Source of the DNA: Niebla homalea | Taxonomy: Eukaryota > Ascomycota > Lecanoromycetes > Lecanorales > Ramalinaceae | Assembly: GCA_019925105.1 (NCBI GenBank) | Contig: JAHGAU010000037.1 | Coordinates: forward strand, 434,001-498,000 | DNA: 64,000 nucleotides | Direction: 5' to 3' | Shown here: one piece after another, positions 34,722 to 48,626 of the stretch | Layout: each line of letters opens with the position of its first letter | Position numbering within the stretch: position 1 is the stretch's first letter | Notes under the pieces: model-generated | Database searches by the model: none | Seen by the model: only the letters and a program-made list of their open reading frames with translations | What the model was told of the DNA's origin: nothing | Program-made: the position numbers and the translations under genes

Positions 34722-37700
34722 TGATTGATTGATTGATTTATTTATACTACGGATCTAGCTAAGCTGATTCCGGCGTTCCTTAATACGCGGCCTTTTAACC
34801 TTCTTAATAACCGTAAAAACCTGATACTTATAATATTAAGGCGAAAAAACGGTATTTATAAGATTTCCACCTATTACCTTTCAGGGTAGAAAGTATTAAT
34901 AGCTATCCAGAAAGTAATAATTAATTTATATAACTCTTACGTTTTAACTTTATTAAGGAAATCTATAATATTATAACCGTATTATTATAAGGGTTATCCT
35001 TAAACCTATTATTCTTCCGTATTTTTACCGATTTACTTAATATTAATATTAAATTATACCCTTAAATACCCTTACCGATATATATACCTTTTACCCCTCC
35101 GTTATTATCGCCGCCGATATTATTATACCTTTTTCTTACGCCGTATTAACGTTATATCCTTAAGCCCCTTATTAAATAAAATTTTTACGTTATTCCAAGG
35201 ATTTAAACCGGTAACGGGGCTTATTAATCAGATTTTTAACGACTTTATTTATCTCCGTAACGAGGTTAAACTATATTAATAACTTAATAGATATTATAAA
35301 CTTAATAACCGCTTATATACTTCGCTTTATAAATAGTATTTAATAATAATCGTAAATATTAACTTTTATTATAAGTTTTAACTTAACTTTAATAAATAAA
35401 AAATATAAGATAAAGATATATATAGTATTTTACTTCCTTTATCCGTACTTATATCCGGTATTTATTTAACCTCCGGTATATATAGTAAATAAGAAGTAAA
35501 TTAAACCGTTTTTATTTATCCGGAGTTAAATTATTAATACGTTATTACCCTTTTTTATAATATTATAATAACGGAGATACTTATTAATAATCTTTTTATT
35601 ATTAAAAGCTAAATAATAATAACTTTAAAGTATAAAGTCCTTATACCTCCGTTAATGCTTAATTTACTTTATTATAACTTATAAAACGATTATTATAACC
35701 TTTATTCTTTAAATCCTTTTAATCTCGGTTTTTTTTATATTTAATAAGAATTTATATACGCTTAAATTAACTTCCGGGATATTAATAAAGTTAACCTTTT
35801 TTTTAACTTATTCCTATTTTATCTTAATAAGAAAAAAGACGGGTATTTTTAATTTACTCTTTTTAACTTAAGGTTTATTAAGATTTTAACGGATCGGCCT
35901 ATTTCTTATTATTATAATTGAGTATATATATTTTTTTAACTTTATTTAAATGATTATTTAATTTAATAAAACCTTAATTAATAATATAAAGACTTTAAAC
36001 TTTAATACCGGGATAAAGGTTATTTATAAGTACCGTTAATTATTCTTAAATATTAATTCTGGACTTTTTATAATATTTAAATAAGCTTTTTTTTATATCC
36101 CGGAATACTTTTAAATATATATTAAATAACCGTAACGTATATTATAATTAACTTTATTATAACCTAATAAATAATCTAGGCCTTTTATAATATAACTTTT
36201 TATATTAATACGGCGAAATAAATAAGGTTTTTTCCTTATAAAGTTATCTTTTTTTAAACTTTTCTTATATAATCCTTTTAATTAAGCTTTTTATTTACTT
36301 AAAAATTAAAGACTTTAATATTAATATCCGGCTTTATTATAACTTTACTTAAGTTTATTATAATTATTATATTATATAATTTCGGGCTTTTAATTATATA
36401 AATAAACTTATATTTATATAATGTAAATTAAGCCCCGTAAATTCTTATTTATTAAAGATAAACTTTATAAGTTTATTTTAATTCCAGATAGTTTATATAT
36501 ATAAAAATATTATAGGTTAAAAGGTAAACGTTATTAATAAAGTTTTTAATTTAAATTTTTTTATTTTAATTTAACGAATTTTTTAATTAATAAATTATTA
36601 AAGAATAAAAATAATATAAAAGAAATAAGCAATCCTTAAGGAATCTTTATTATAACGGGCTTTATTAAGTTTATTTTTTATTTTAAATTAATTAACGTAA
36701 CTTAATTACTTAAAAAACTTTTTATTTATTTAATTAAGAAAAGTAATATCCTTTTCTTCTTTAAGTTATATAGTAATTTTTAATAATTTATTTTATTAAA
36801 AGTACTTATAATATTAAGAAGAAAAAAAACTTATAATATACTTCTTCCTATAACCTTATACCGTATATACGCCGTTAATTAATCCTTTAAGGGTTATTTT
36901 TATTAACCGATTTCTTTTTACTTATATTTATTAATCGGGAAGAAGTCTATAATTTTCTATATAATTATTAAGAATCTTTATTATTACCGTTTTTAAGGTT
37001 TTCCTTAACGTATATAGGAATATAATAAATTTATAAGATTTTACCTTAAGATAATCCGGCTTAATAAACTTTTTAAGGATAATCGTTTTTATTTCCTTAA
37101 ACTTACGTAAATAATAACCGACGTTAAGGTATATTTAAAAAAAAATAAGTAAAGATTTTTTTAAACAATAAGGCTATTATTATTAAGAATTTATTGGGAA
37201 TCTTATTTAAATCCGGGGTTTTATTTTTCTTTAATTTATTAATTATTTTAATTATTATATTTTATATTATTATTTTATTTATTAATATAGGGTTAGAATA
37301 TATAATATTATTAATATCGTTTAAATTAACTTTTAACGGAAAGGGGAAAAATACTCCTTTAAGGGCCTCGATTTTACCGTTAAAGGTATTAATTAATATA
37401 TTATCGGATCTTTTAAAAAACGGGAATTTAAAAATAAACTTTAATTTCTTATTTTATTTTTTATTATTTTTTATTAACTTTTAAATATTATAAGGTAAGA
37501 CCGTTAAATTATATACCGTAAATTAAAAGTTTATTTATTTAACCTTTTTAATGATTTTTTTTTTTTCTTTTTAAGTTATTTTTAATTAATTAAATATCTC
37601 TTAATTTTTATATTTAAGAACTTACTTAATTAACCTTTTTACCTTTATAATTATATTTATATACCCTTTATTTTAATAAATTTTAACTCTTTAAAAAAGT

Positions 37701-40521
37701 TTTATTATTAAGAAAGTTTTATTAATTACTTTATTTAATACTTTTATTACTTACTTTATAAAAAGGTCGATCCGGTTTTTATTATTTAATTAAAGGAAGT
37801 CTATAAATTATATTATTATTTCCTCTATTTTTATATAAACCTTTACTTCCTTAACAGTTTTTTACGCTTTTTTTACCGGTAATAATAAGGTTATATTAAC
37901 GGTTTAATTTAAGGTTATTTATATCAGTATATAATTTAAGTTATATTTTAAGTCCTTTTATAATTTATATATTATAATTACGCCGGTAACCTTTTTTATA
38001 TTAAAAATTAAATTAATCGTTATTTTAAACTTATAACTTTTTTACCTAATAGTCTTTTATAATATTAATAATAAGAAATTAATTTAAGCGGTAACTATTA
38101 ATAAATTATCCGATTTAATATAATTTATTATACGCCCTTTTTCATTCTATATATAGTAATATAGGTTAAAGTTTTTAAACAATATATATTTATTTAAAGT
38201 AATTAAGATTTCTTTAAGTAATAATATTATAAAAAATCCTTTTTATTAACTAACGGTAAATTATATATATTATAAATATTAAAGTCGCCCTTTAAGCTTT
38301 TTTCTTTTATAATATAAAATATATAAAGGTTTTTATTATAATAAGTAATATCTTAATTATTTATATTAAGCCGCTTATTTATAAGAGAATATATTTTAAT
38401 TATCTTATCCCCTTTAAAAGTTAAGTAAAATTTCTCCCCCGGATTAATAAATAAATATATATATAAGCTATATAATAATTCTTATATTATTATAACGTTA
38501 ACGTTTTTAACTTTTTTAAACTTAAATATTAATATTATTACTTTAATTCCCTTATTACGGACGTTATATTATATTATTCTTAAAAGCGTTAATATATTAT
38601 ATATTAACCTTTATAAAAGCTTTTTCTTCTATACCCGTTTAAGTTATAAACTTTTTATTAAAGTTAAACGTTTTCTAGCTTAATATTTTCCCGGTTATTA
38701 TTAACGACGTAAGACGGCCGGCTGTTAAGGTCGGGATCGCGAAAAGCTTTTTTTTTTTAGTTTATCCGTTATCGTTTTTTACTTTTTATTATTTAATTAA
38801 TTAAGTTCATATTTTAAGGTTACCTTTAATTAACCCGTTATATTAATCTTATATATATTATACCGTTGGATTTTCGCGGTTATTTAGGTTTCTTTACGTT
38901 TAATTTCTTTAACTCTTATTATATATTTAAAATCCTATATTAAATATCCCTCCTTATTATATATAACGTATTTAAGCGTCCTTTTTATAAGCCCTTTAAT
39001 TATTAATTCTATATATTTATAAATATCGTAACCCTTAATATAAACCGTATATTTCGTAATATTAAAGTATTTTATAATAATATATTTATAACTTTAATAT
39101 TTAAAATATTAATAAATATTAACCGCTTTATTTTATAGTTAAGTTATTTTAAGGAATCCCCCTTTAATAATCTTTTTATTTAAGACGTTATTATATATTT
39201 TTATTAACGTTACGCTTAATATAACGGTAAAGTATTTCTTTATATATCTTAAGGAGTTAAGTTTTTTTATTACCGGCGGAAGCTTATAATTAATAATCTT
39301 AAGCTTTAAATAAAAAACCGTATTCTCCCTTTTTATATTCCTTAATATAACTTCTTTCTTAACTTCCTTAAAACGTAATAAATATATTTTATTTATTATA
39401 ATAATAAACGATTACCTTAAAATTTTATCCGACTTATATTCTTCCTTATTAATTTAAGCCTTAAACCTCTTTAAGCTTTCTTTTATTTTTAAAGACATTA
39501 TATTAAAAAGGATATCCTTATTTTATAGTTTATATATTGCAATAATTTATTCTATTAATAATTCCGTTATTATTTTAAAAGCTTTTATTAATTATAGCGG
39601 GTTTATTTTTATAATTGTGTTTTTCTTTTTATTATTAAATAGGCGGATTATTATTATTTTTATTTTCTTTAATACGGCCGCTTTTTCTTTTATTATCTTT
39701 TTATTCTTTACCGCGGATACCTTTTTTATTACTTTTATTACTTAACTCTTTTTCGTTTAAAAGGTTACCGTTTTCATATTTTCATTTTATATACTTAACT
39801 TTAAGCCGCCGTTTTTACCCTTTATTAACGCCCTTATTACTGCCCCTTAAAAGCCTTATAATTACTCCGCTTCCCTTAATTTTACTTTTATTTTTATATA
39901 AAAGTTTTTTATACCTTTTAACTTAATCTATAGTATTAATTAGGTCTTTAACGTAATATCCTTTTACTTTATTATAAAAAGCCCTTTTAAGGCCTTTACC
40001 GCTTCCTTTACCGCCCTTTCGCCCTTATTTACCGGGCAATATACCGTTTCCGTTTTTTATTTTTAATCCCTTAAGGTTTTATCCTCCCTATTAACCTTAT
40101 TCCCTTTTTATATACTTTTAATAATACTTTCGCCGCGGTCTTCCTGCCCTTTCCTTCCGCCCGTATCCTTCGTTATTAATACCGTACCGGCCTTCTTACC
40201 CCCTTATTTACCTTTTACTTCCGTATTATTATTACGCGTTTTATACGTTTTAATATACGTATTTTATTAACCTTAATTTCCTTATTTATTTTAAGCGTTA
40301 TTTAGCTTATTATTATTATATTATTTATACGCGTTATCGCCGTTTCTATTAATATAAATTACTTACCTGTTTACCACCTTATTCTTAACTATTACGCTAT
40401 TTTTACTTATTATACTTAATATACTTTCTTCACTATTACGAGAGCTATGCGTGTACGTATCGTTTTGGACCTCTGGGGTCCCTTTGTTCGTCGCCATCTC
40501 CAATTAAAACCCTTAAAAAAG
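34722..40521 (-). mobile_element. LINE copy F, Tad-like, full length, RIP-decayed
   Basis: - strand copy of 5.8 kb inserted in element Z between integrase and chromodomain, with an exact 13 bp target duplication. The GATT-repeat tail and conserved 3' segment are on the left; the ORF1 start (MATNKGTPEVQ, NK subfamily) is at 40497. It is collinear with A and C. The + strand open stretch at 37194-37484 is antisense to its ORF2 and not a gene. No frame is intact. Confidence 0.88.
40363..40497 (-). pseudogene. LINE F ORF1, 5' remnant
   Basis: 44 codons open (MATNKGTPEVQNDTYTHSSR...) and then TAA. It retains CAT and TGC-type contexts in the first 80 bp, so the element's 5' end is less mutated than its body. 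Confidence 0.78.
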
Positions 40522-40534
40522 TAAGTAATAATAT
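40522..40534. repeat. Target duplication of LINE F (5' side)
   Basis: TAAGTAATAATAT, partner of 34709-34721. A 24 bp leader lies between it and the ORF1 ATG. Confidence 0.75.
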
Positions 40535-41215
40535 ATTTAATATTATTAAGCTTAAATAATATCCTTAAATAAAAGTCCTTATTAAAATAAAAAGATATTA
40601 TCTTAATTAATTAATTTAAGTTATTGTTATTTATAAATTCCACTATTAATAATTATTATACTTAATCGTTTTATAAGTGATTTATATAAATTTAAAGTCT
40701 TTGTTTTATTCCTTAATTTATTCTTATAATTTAACCGTTATTTTTAATATAATAAAGAAGCAAAATTTAAGGATTGATTTTAAGTTAATATAGTAAAAAA
40801 AGGTATATTTTGTTAATAGATTAAAGGCCATAATTTAAAATAATATTATCCAGAAGGCCGTAATACTCAAATATTTCTTTAATAAAAAGCCAAACTATCT
40901 TTTTAGTAGAAATCTTTTCCTTTTTAACGTAATAAAAAATATAATATCGGCTTTTAAATAATATATAAATTACGGTAACAATAATATTTATATTTTTATA
41001 CTTAAGTAATTTAATAATAAAGTTAATTAAGAAATTAATTTATTTTTAATTTAAGATTTCTGGTTAATAAAATAATTTTACGGGCTTTTATTATAAAGCC
41101 TTAAACCGAAAATAAATATCATAATTTAAAGTATAACGGTTAATATCGCCTTATAAAGTGAATTAAAAGAAGTACTAAGAAATAAATTTAAATATATAAT
41201 CTTAACCGGGGTAAT
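40535..41215 (-). pseudogene. Element Z integrase core (decayed)
   Basis: The - strand reads KYKNINIIVTVIYILFKSRY, then STKKIVWLFIKEIFEYYGL, LDNIILNYGLQ and INKIYLFYYINLKSILK. This corresponds to the DDE core of Gypsy integrases, where the family pattern is ...HGLPDSIVSDRGPQF.S.FW..L...L. The second catalytic Asp (SDRG) now appears as LNYG through RIP. Located between LINE J and LINE F. Confidence 0.7.
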
Positions 41216-41228
41216 TATTAATTAATTT
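41216..41228. repeat. Target duplication of LINE J (left)
   Basis: TATTAATTAATTT, identical to 43553-43565. Confidence 0.75.
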
Positions 41229-43552
41229 GATTGATTGATTGATTGATTTATACTACGGATCTAGCTAAGTTAATTCCGGCGTTCCTTAATACGCGGCCTT
41301 TTAACTTTATTAATAACCGTAAAAACCTGATACTTATAACGTTAAGGCAAAAACCGGCGTTTATCAGGCCTTTACCCTTTATCCCTTAAGGTAAAAAATA
41401 TTAACGGCCGTTTAAAAAGTAATAATTTATTTATATACTTTTTATATTCCAATTCCCTTAAGAAAAATTATAATATTATAACTATATTCTTATAAAAACT
41501 ATTCTTAAGCTTATTATTTTTCTATTCTTTTATATATTTATACTGCCTTAACCTTACGTAATACCTTTAAATGTCCTTATTAATACTTATACGCTTAATA
41601 TATACCCCTTTTATATTATTATGATCGTTAACTGCTTTAAGGACTTTTAATAAACGTTTATTATTATATCTTTATGGCTATAGAAAATAGTTTTTAATTT
41701 ATATAATTAATATAACTAATTTCCGCTTCTTTTTTTCTTTTTTAGCCGGTAGTAGGCCTTTTCCGTAAAGTCTTTAATAATTTCGTTTATCTTTATAATA
41801 AGGTTAAATTATAATAATAATACGGTAAATATTATAAACTTAATAATTATCCGGATACTTTACTTTATAAATAATATTTAATGGTAATTATAAGTATTAA
41901 CTTTTATTATAAGTTTTAATTTAACCTCCGTAAATAAAAGATAAAAAATAAGAATATATATAACGTTTTACTTTCTTTATTTATATTTATATCCGGTATT
42001 TATCCGATTTCCGGTATATATAGTAAATAGGAAGTAAATTAAATCGTTTTTACCCGTCCGGAGTTAAATTATTAATACGTTATTACCCTTCTTTATAATA
42101 TTATAGTAATAAAGATATTTATTAATAATCTTTTTATTATTAAAAATAAATAATAATAACCTTAAAGTATAAAGTCTTTATATTTCCGTTAATACTTAAT
42201 TTACTTTATCGTAATTTATAAGGTAATTATTATAATTTTCGTTTAAATCTTTTTAATCTTAGTTTCTTTTACGTTTAATAAGAATTTATATACGCTTAAA
42301 TTAATTTCCGGGATACCGGTAAGGTTAACTTTTTTCTTAATTTATTTTTACTTTATTTTAATAAAAAAGAAGGATAAATATCTTTGATTTATTCTTTTTA
42401 ACTTAAAACTTATTAAGATTTTAACGGATCCGTTTATTTCTTATTATTATAATTAAGTATATATATCTTTTTAACCTTATTTAAGTAATTATTTAATTTA
42501 ATAAAATTTTAATTAACGATATAAAGACTTTAAACTTTAATATTAAGATAAAGGTTACTTTATAAGTACCGTTAATTATTCTTAAATACCGATTCTGGAT
42601 TTTCTATAATATATAATTAGGCTTTTTCTTATATCCTAGAGTATTTTTAAGTATATATTAAATGGCTATAACGTATATTATAATTAGCTTTATTACGGCC
42701 TAATAAATAATCCGGGCCTTCTATAATATAGCTCCTTATATCAATATAATAAAATAAATAAGGCCTTTTTCCTATAAAGTTATTTTCTTTTAAACCTTTT
42801 TTATATAATCCTTTTAATTAAGCTTTTTATTTACTTAAAAATTAAGGATTTTAATATTAGTATCCGGCTTTATTATAACTTTACTTAAATTCATTATAAA
42901 TATTATATTATATAGCTTCGGGCTCTTAATTATATAGATAAGTTTATACTTATACGGCGTAAATTAAGCCTTATAGGTTTTTACTTATTAAAAATAGACT
43001 TTATGAATTTATTTTAATTTTAAATAATCTATACGTATAAAAGTATTGTAGGTTAAAAAGTAAACGTTGTTAATAAAGCTTTTAATTTAAACCTTTTATT
43101 TTAGTTTAATAAGTTCTTTAATTAATAAATTATTAAAAAATAAGAATAATATAAAAGAAATAAGCGATTTTTAAGGAATCCTTATTATTATAAACTTTAT
43201 TAAGCTTATTTTTTATTTTAAGTTAATTAATATAACTTAATTATTTAAAAAAACTCTTTATTTACATAATTAAAAAGGGTAATAACCCCTTCTTTTTTAA
43301 GTTACATAATAATTTTTAATAATTTACTTTATTAACGGTACTTATAATATCGAGAGAAAAAATACTTATAATATATTTCTTCCCGTAACCTTATACCGTA
43401 TATACGCCGTTAATTAATCCTTTAAGGGTTATTTCTATTAACCGACCTCTCCTTATTCTTATCTATTAATCGGGGAGAAGTCCGTAGTTCTCTATATAGT
43501 CGCTAAGGATCTTCGCTACTACCGTCTCCAAGGCCTTCCCCAGCGTGCAAAG
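41229..43552 (-). mobile_element. LINE copy J, 5'-truncated
   Basis: - strand copy with normal tail and 3' segment but only about 2.3 kb long. It breaks off inside ORF2 at the position of A 3073 (AGCGTGCAAA) and is bounded by an exact 13 bp target duplication. This is the classic product of incomplete target-primed reverse transcription. The last 60 bp at the truncated end (about 43495-43552) are almost free of RIP (TCGCTACTACCGTCTCCAAG) while the rest is RIP-saturated. Inserted in Z between integrase and RNase H. Confidence 0.85.
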
Positions 43553-43565
43553 TATTAATTAATTT
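43553..43565. repeat. Target duplication of LINE J (right)
   Basis: TATTAATTAATTT, partner of 41216-41228. Confidence 0.75.
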
Positions 43566-45250
43566 ATTATAAATATACTTTAAGATATTTATAATGAATA
43601 ATATTAATACTTATAATTTACCTCTATTAATAAGGATATCGGATTAAACCTTAATACGGAAAAAAAATATACCTTAAAATATAAATAATTTATCCTTTAT
43701 AATTATTTTCTTAAATTCCGTTAGACCCTTATTGGAACCGTTGGCTTTACGAATTTACTTATGAAACCCGAATTCTTTAAGTATTAAATAGGTTAATACC
43801 GGTATTTCTTCCCTTTTATTTAAGGTTAAAACCTTAAAACGTTTAAAGGGTAAAACGGTTTAAAATTAATTTTTAACCTTATTATCGTTATCGTTTTATG
43901 GTTAATAATTAAATATTTAAGTAAGGTATTAACTTTACCATTTTATTTACCCGGTTAATAAATAACCTTGAAATTAAACTGGGAGAGGATATTTAAGTAT
44001 TTAATTTAACGTTTAATAAACTTTTAACTCTTAATAAAATATTTTAAACCCTAATTATTATTAAAAATCCGGAAGGGTTTTTTTATTATTTTTAATTTAA
44101 ATTATTAATTCTTTAAATATGAAATAATAATAAAAAGCTTTTTATTATAAATATTATAATTATATTTAACCGGTAATATATTCTTAAAATAATAAGTTAC
44201 CGGATATAACTTTCCGGTTTTATTATATTAAGAAAGGATACCGCCGGAAACGTAATTTAAAGAATCCATTTTAAGGATTATTTCTTTATTAGGATTATAA
44301 AAGGTTAATATAAAGGTTATAATAAGGGCTTCCTTAAGTATAATATAAGCTTTTTGGTATTCCGGAAATTATAAACATAAGGTTTCTTTTTTAATAAATT
44401 ATAAAAAAAGGCTTTATTATTTTAAAGAATTAAAGAATAAATCTTTAATAGAAATTATAGAAACCAATAAATTTTTAAAGGGCCTTAAGGTTAACGGGGA
44501 CCGGCCAATCCTTAATCTTATTTACTTTATCGGGGTTTGTTTTTAGCCTATTAATAATAAGAATAAAACTTAAAAACTTAATTTATTATATTTTAGATTT
44601 ATATTTCCGGATATTTATATATAAGTTAATATTACGTAAACGCTTTAATATTAAGTATATATAGCGGATATATTCTTTTTAATAATATTATTTAAGTAAA
44701 TTTAAATAAAAATGTTTAAATAATTAAATAAAACCTTATTTATATATTATTAATACGAGGTAAAATTATTAACTAAGCTAAAAGGTATAACTTTATATTT
44801 AAAACGTTTAATAAAATAATCAATATTATAAAGTCTTTATTTTACGGGTATATACGGAGTTTATTAAAGGTTATAATAATATTTAAGTAAGTAATTTATT
44901 TATAATTAATAACTTAAAATAATACCTCCTTAATTAAAGGAATAAAGTTCTTCTTAATAATAATGTTAATATTACGGTAATTTACGTATCGTTATAAATT
45001 TCTATTAAACTTAAAGGTAAAAAGGATAAAAGATTTATAAAGGGCTTTATTAAGTTTAATAAATCCTTTTTTTAAGTTTTTAATAACATATTCGTTTAAT
45101 TTTTAAAGTTTATAATTTAAGAATAAATAAATATAACTCCGGGATAATATTCTTTTTAAAGTTAAGTTAATCTTATATTCGTAATCCCGGTACGGGGGTA
45201 ATTTGTTTACCGTTATATAATTAAAGATATCTTTAAGATTATAATATTTA
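43566..45250 (-). pseudogene. Element Z reverse transcriptase and RNase H (decayed)
   Basis: Reading the - strand with stops as Q/W gives the Gypsy pol order. RT entry: LPPYRDYEYKINLT, NLKKGFIKLNKALYKS, NYRNINIIIKKN (family: LPEHR.YD..I.L ... LRKGFIRPSKSPA.SP ... VDYRALN..T.KNRYPLP) at about 44.95-45.2 kb. Connection: IKDWPVPVNLKAL, KFIGFYNFY, YQKAYIILKEALI at about 44.3-44.55 kb. RNase H: SGGILSQYNKTGKLYPV, YNIYNKKLF, PFRIFNNN.GLKYF at about 43.96-44.27 kb. The YLDD region near 44.68 kb is too degraded to read reliably. The stretch from 43566 to 43950 leads toward the integrase zinc domain, where LINE J is inserted. Confidence 0.78.
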
Positions 45251-48200
45251 ATTAAGAGGTTAATTATAATTTTCTTTAAAGATTATTTTTTTTATAAAGT
45301 TATTTTTGTAAGTTATTATAATTAAGATATTAATTAGGATACTATTAAGGAACTTTGGATAATTATTTAAATCCGTTATAAAAATATAAAAGGTTTTAAT
45401 CCCTTTTTCCTTTTAGATTTTTATAATAATATAAAAAGCCGTTATATTAATAATTTTAATTAAAAAAAAAGTTTCTTTTTTTAATAAGCTTTAAGAAAAG
45501 AAGATTATTTTATATTTTCTTTTTCTTTTCTAAGGCTTAAAGGATAATTTTATTTTTTAATAAAGCCTTAAATAACTTTTAATCTTTTACTTTCCGGAAA
45601 TACGTTTAAGGCTTCATAAATTAAAATTATAATCTAAAAGAATTCCGGAATAAATTTTATATTTTAATGATTAACCCCTTTATAACTATATTAATTTAAT
45701 ATGAAGAATATTTTATTTAATATAAAACGAATAGATACATAATACCGTTTTGTTTAGGGTTTATTAAGGATTATATTATATATTTTAAGCTAAAAAATAA
45801 ATATAAAAAATTAATTTTCCGAATAATTTTTTATAATTATCCGGGGATAAATTATATAAATAATAAACTATAAGTATTTACCCTTATAATCTTAAATAAA
45901 CTTAGGTTAAAAAAGGACTAAAAAAGAAATTTAAAGTATTATATAAACTTATAAAATAATAATCGGTAACGCTTACATTAATTAAGAAAAATAAAAGAAA
46001 ATATTAATTTTTATAACTTATAAATCCGTTAATAATCTAAGGTTTATTATTTTAAACGTTAAAAAGGTTTTTAATATAATCGGTATACTTAATCGTTAAA
46101 TTTTAAAAATAATATACGTTTTTATTCTTTATAATGATTTCTATAAACCCTAATCTTTTATTAACGGCCCGTCCGAATTATTAAATAAAATATTTTTAAA
46201 AATATAAGGGATCCGGCCGTTTTAATGGCGGGTAAATTCTTTACTTAAGTTAAAGGTAATATAATAAACTTAAATAGAACGCTTTTAAATATTATTTTAA
46301 TTACTTTAATAATTAAGGTAATTAACTTAAAAATAGTTCCTTTAATAAATAAAGTATTTAACGTCCGGAAAAAGAACTAATTTTATAATGGCGGAAGTAA
46401 TTTATTAAAACCCGGACCTTTTTAAACTTTTTATTCCGTTAAAAACTTTAAAGGAAATAATATAAGTTCTTATAGTCTCCTTAATTTCCTTAATAAAGGT
46501 CTTACTTAGCTTAAAATTTTTTAACAATAATAATATTCTAACCGTTAAAAACGGTTTATCTTTTTAAAATATACCCGGATTTTATTTAAGCTATTTAAGT
46601 CATAACTTCCTTAAAGGAGATTCTTATAAAGTTAATTAAAAAATTAAGTAATTAATTTATAAATTATAATTTTCGGGTTCCTTTTAAAATTTACGTACTT
46701 AAAGACCTTAATTAAGCGGGTAAAATTAAAGTAAAATATTATAAATTTATCCTTAATTAATATTCTTAAAGCTTAAAGATCATTAATTTAATTTTTTTTA
46801 ATTAATATTTTTAAAAATTTAATTTAAAAAAATCTAAAATTCCTTAAAGGTTCGGAAGTTTAATAATACGTTATTATTATACTCCGGTTTTAATTATTTA
46901 AGGACTTTAAAATTTAATAATATTAAAATATAATAAACCTAAATTTATGTGATCGGATATTAATTTTTATTTATCCGGAACTTAATAATAACGTAACGTT
47001 TAAAGAAACGGTATTAATTATAGTTTTCTTTTATAAAGAATTTAAGGTCCTTAACTTAAATCGGCTTAAACTTCTTATAAAAGGTAAAAGATATTATAAA
47101 TCGGTAAAATAAAAAGGTTAAATTATTCCGTTAAAAAATTTTTAAGCTTAATAATAAGGTTTATATTTTAATTTTTTTTAATTTATAATGACGGATTTTT
47201 AACGCTTTAAAACGGTTTAAATCTTCCGGGGGAAAGGAACCTTCATAGTTCTATTATTATAAATAGATAATTTAATTAATCTTTAATTATAAGTCCTTTT
47301 TAATATTGTTTAATTTTATTTAAAAAAACTTATACTTTATTATTTACGTCCTTATAATATTATATTCCGATATTACGTTTTTAATATAGAAAGTTTAATT
47401 ACTTTAAGAATTCTTTAAATTTCATAAATAATATAAATTAAGAAATAAAATAAATATAAATTTTTATAAAATATAAAATATATTTAATTAATTTTTTTAA
47501 GGCGGTACTTTTTAATTTATAATAACGTTAACGGGTAAAATAATCCTTATATCCCCGTAACTATTATCTAAAACCGGATTCTTAATGGCTAAATAATCTA
47601 TTGGGTCCTTATTTTTTCTATTTAAGTAAGAAAAAACCTTATCCTTAATAGATAATATTAATCAATCGGAATCCCCTTAAGAACCGCTTTATAAGTTATA
47701 TTTTAACGTAAAGGCTTTTAATAAAAAGCATTATTAAAATTTATTATTTATAATTTTAATAAATAAAAAGTAAATAAAAAATAAGTTAAGATAAAGGAAG
47801 GATAAAAATAAGTAAAACGAAAAATTAAAGAAAGGGAAAAAGCAGGGTTTGTAACCCTTTTATTAAGCGGATTCTATATTATAAAAGTAATATTATAAAG
47901 TAAAAAAATGAAATTTATATTATAATAAGGTTTAATATTGCTTCTTTATATTATAAAGTATTCCTTAAAGTGTTTTTTCTTCCAGATATTAAATACTTTA
48001 TATTATAAAATAAATATAAAATCAAATATCTTAATTAAAGCTTTTAAGGAGTAAAAAAGTAAATAATAAGTAAGGATTCTATAGGTTTTTATAAATTTAC
48101 CGTTTTATTCGTAGTTTTTAAATTATTTTATTAAGGTTTAACCCTTTAAATCGATTCTCTATATAACTTAATAGAATTACTATTTACATATTCAAAGTTA

Positions 48201-48405
48201 TTATAACCTTTTATTTTAATTATTAACGTTTTTTTATAATCCGTCCGCATATTAATTACTATACGTTTTAATTATAATTACCGCTTATTTAATATCGTTA
48301 ATAATTATCGGGTTACCGTCCGTTACTAATAAGTATTATTAATAAAAGCCTTTGTTTTACCTTATTACTCCCTATAAGGGTATAAATAGGTTAACTTTAA
48401 TATAA
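45251..48405 (-). mobile_element. Element Z gag/protease region and 5' leader (decayed)
   Basis: Part of Z upstream of RT on the - strand, ending at the 5' LTR (48406). Gag and protease are expected here by position, but I could not confirm a zinc knuckle or the protease D(S/T)G motif. RIP is heavy throughout. The primer-binding site next to the 5' LTR is too mutated to name the tRNA. Confidence 0.5.
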
Positions 48406-48621
48406 TATTAAAGTATAAATCCCTTTAAAGTGGTTAAAAGGCAAAAAGAATATTACGTATAATTAAAGATATTAAAGTATAAAGGTATAAAAGTGAAGGG
48501 GCCGAAGGCCCTAATATACCCAGTCGGTGATACTCCTAGGTACCGGACTAACCCCGGTCTTGGCCCGGGGTAGGCCCGGTAGGCCCTATTCCTAAGCTAT
48601 TAACAACCCTGAACCCTGACA
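48406..48621 (-). repeat. LTR of Gypsy element Z (5' LTR, 216 bp)
   Basis: Direct repeat of 33040-33255. Its left half is strongly RIP-mutated (TATTAAAGTATAAATCCC against TGTTAAAGCGCAAGCCCC in the partner), while its right half, from about 48500, is nearly unmutated. It ends at CCTGACA with intact CA. Confidence 0.82.
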
Positions 48622-48626
48622 AAACC
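48622..48626. repeat. Target duplication of element Z (right)
   Basis: AAACC, partner of 33035-33039. Confidence 0.8.

Larger units (their letters stand above)
33040..48621 (-). mobile_element. Element Z: Ty3/Gypsy chromovirus with nested insertions
   Basis: LTR retrotransposon with 216 bp LTRs and a 5 bp target duplication AAACC, inserted in LINE E. Its own sequence is about 7.2 kb; the rest is LINE F, LINE J and a 203 bp element. Domain order on the - strand (right to left): gag region about 45.5-48.4 kb, RT about 44.4-45.2 kb, RNase H about 43.96-44.27 kb, integrase 40.54-41.21 kb and chromodomain 34.1-34.34 kb. RT before integrase places it in Ty3/Gypsy, and the C-terminal chromodomain among chromoviruses. 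All frames carry RIP stops. Confidence 0.85.

Noticed and set aside
37194..37484. 96-codon + strand frame with Gly- and Lys-containing segments
   Set aside because: Antisense to the RT region of LINE F; its counterpart at 28152-28367 is antisense in LINE C.
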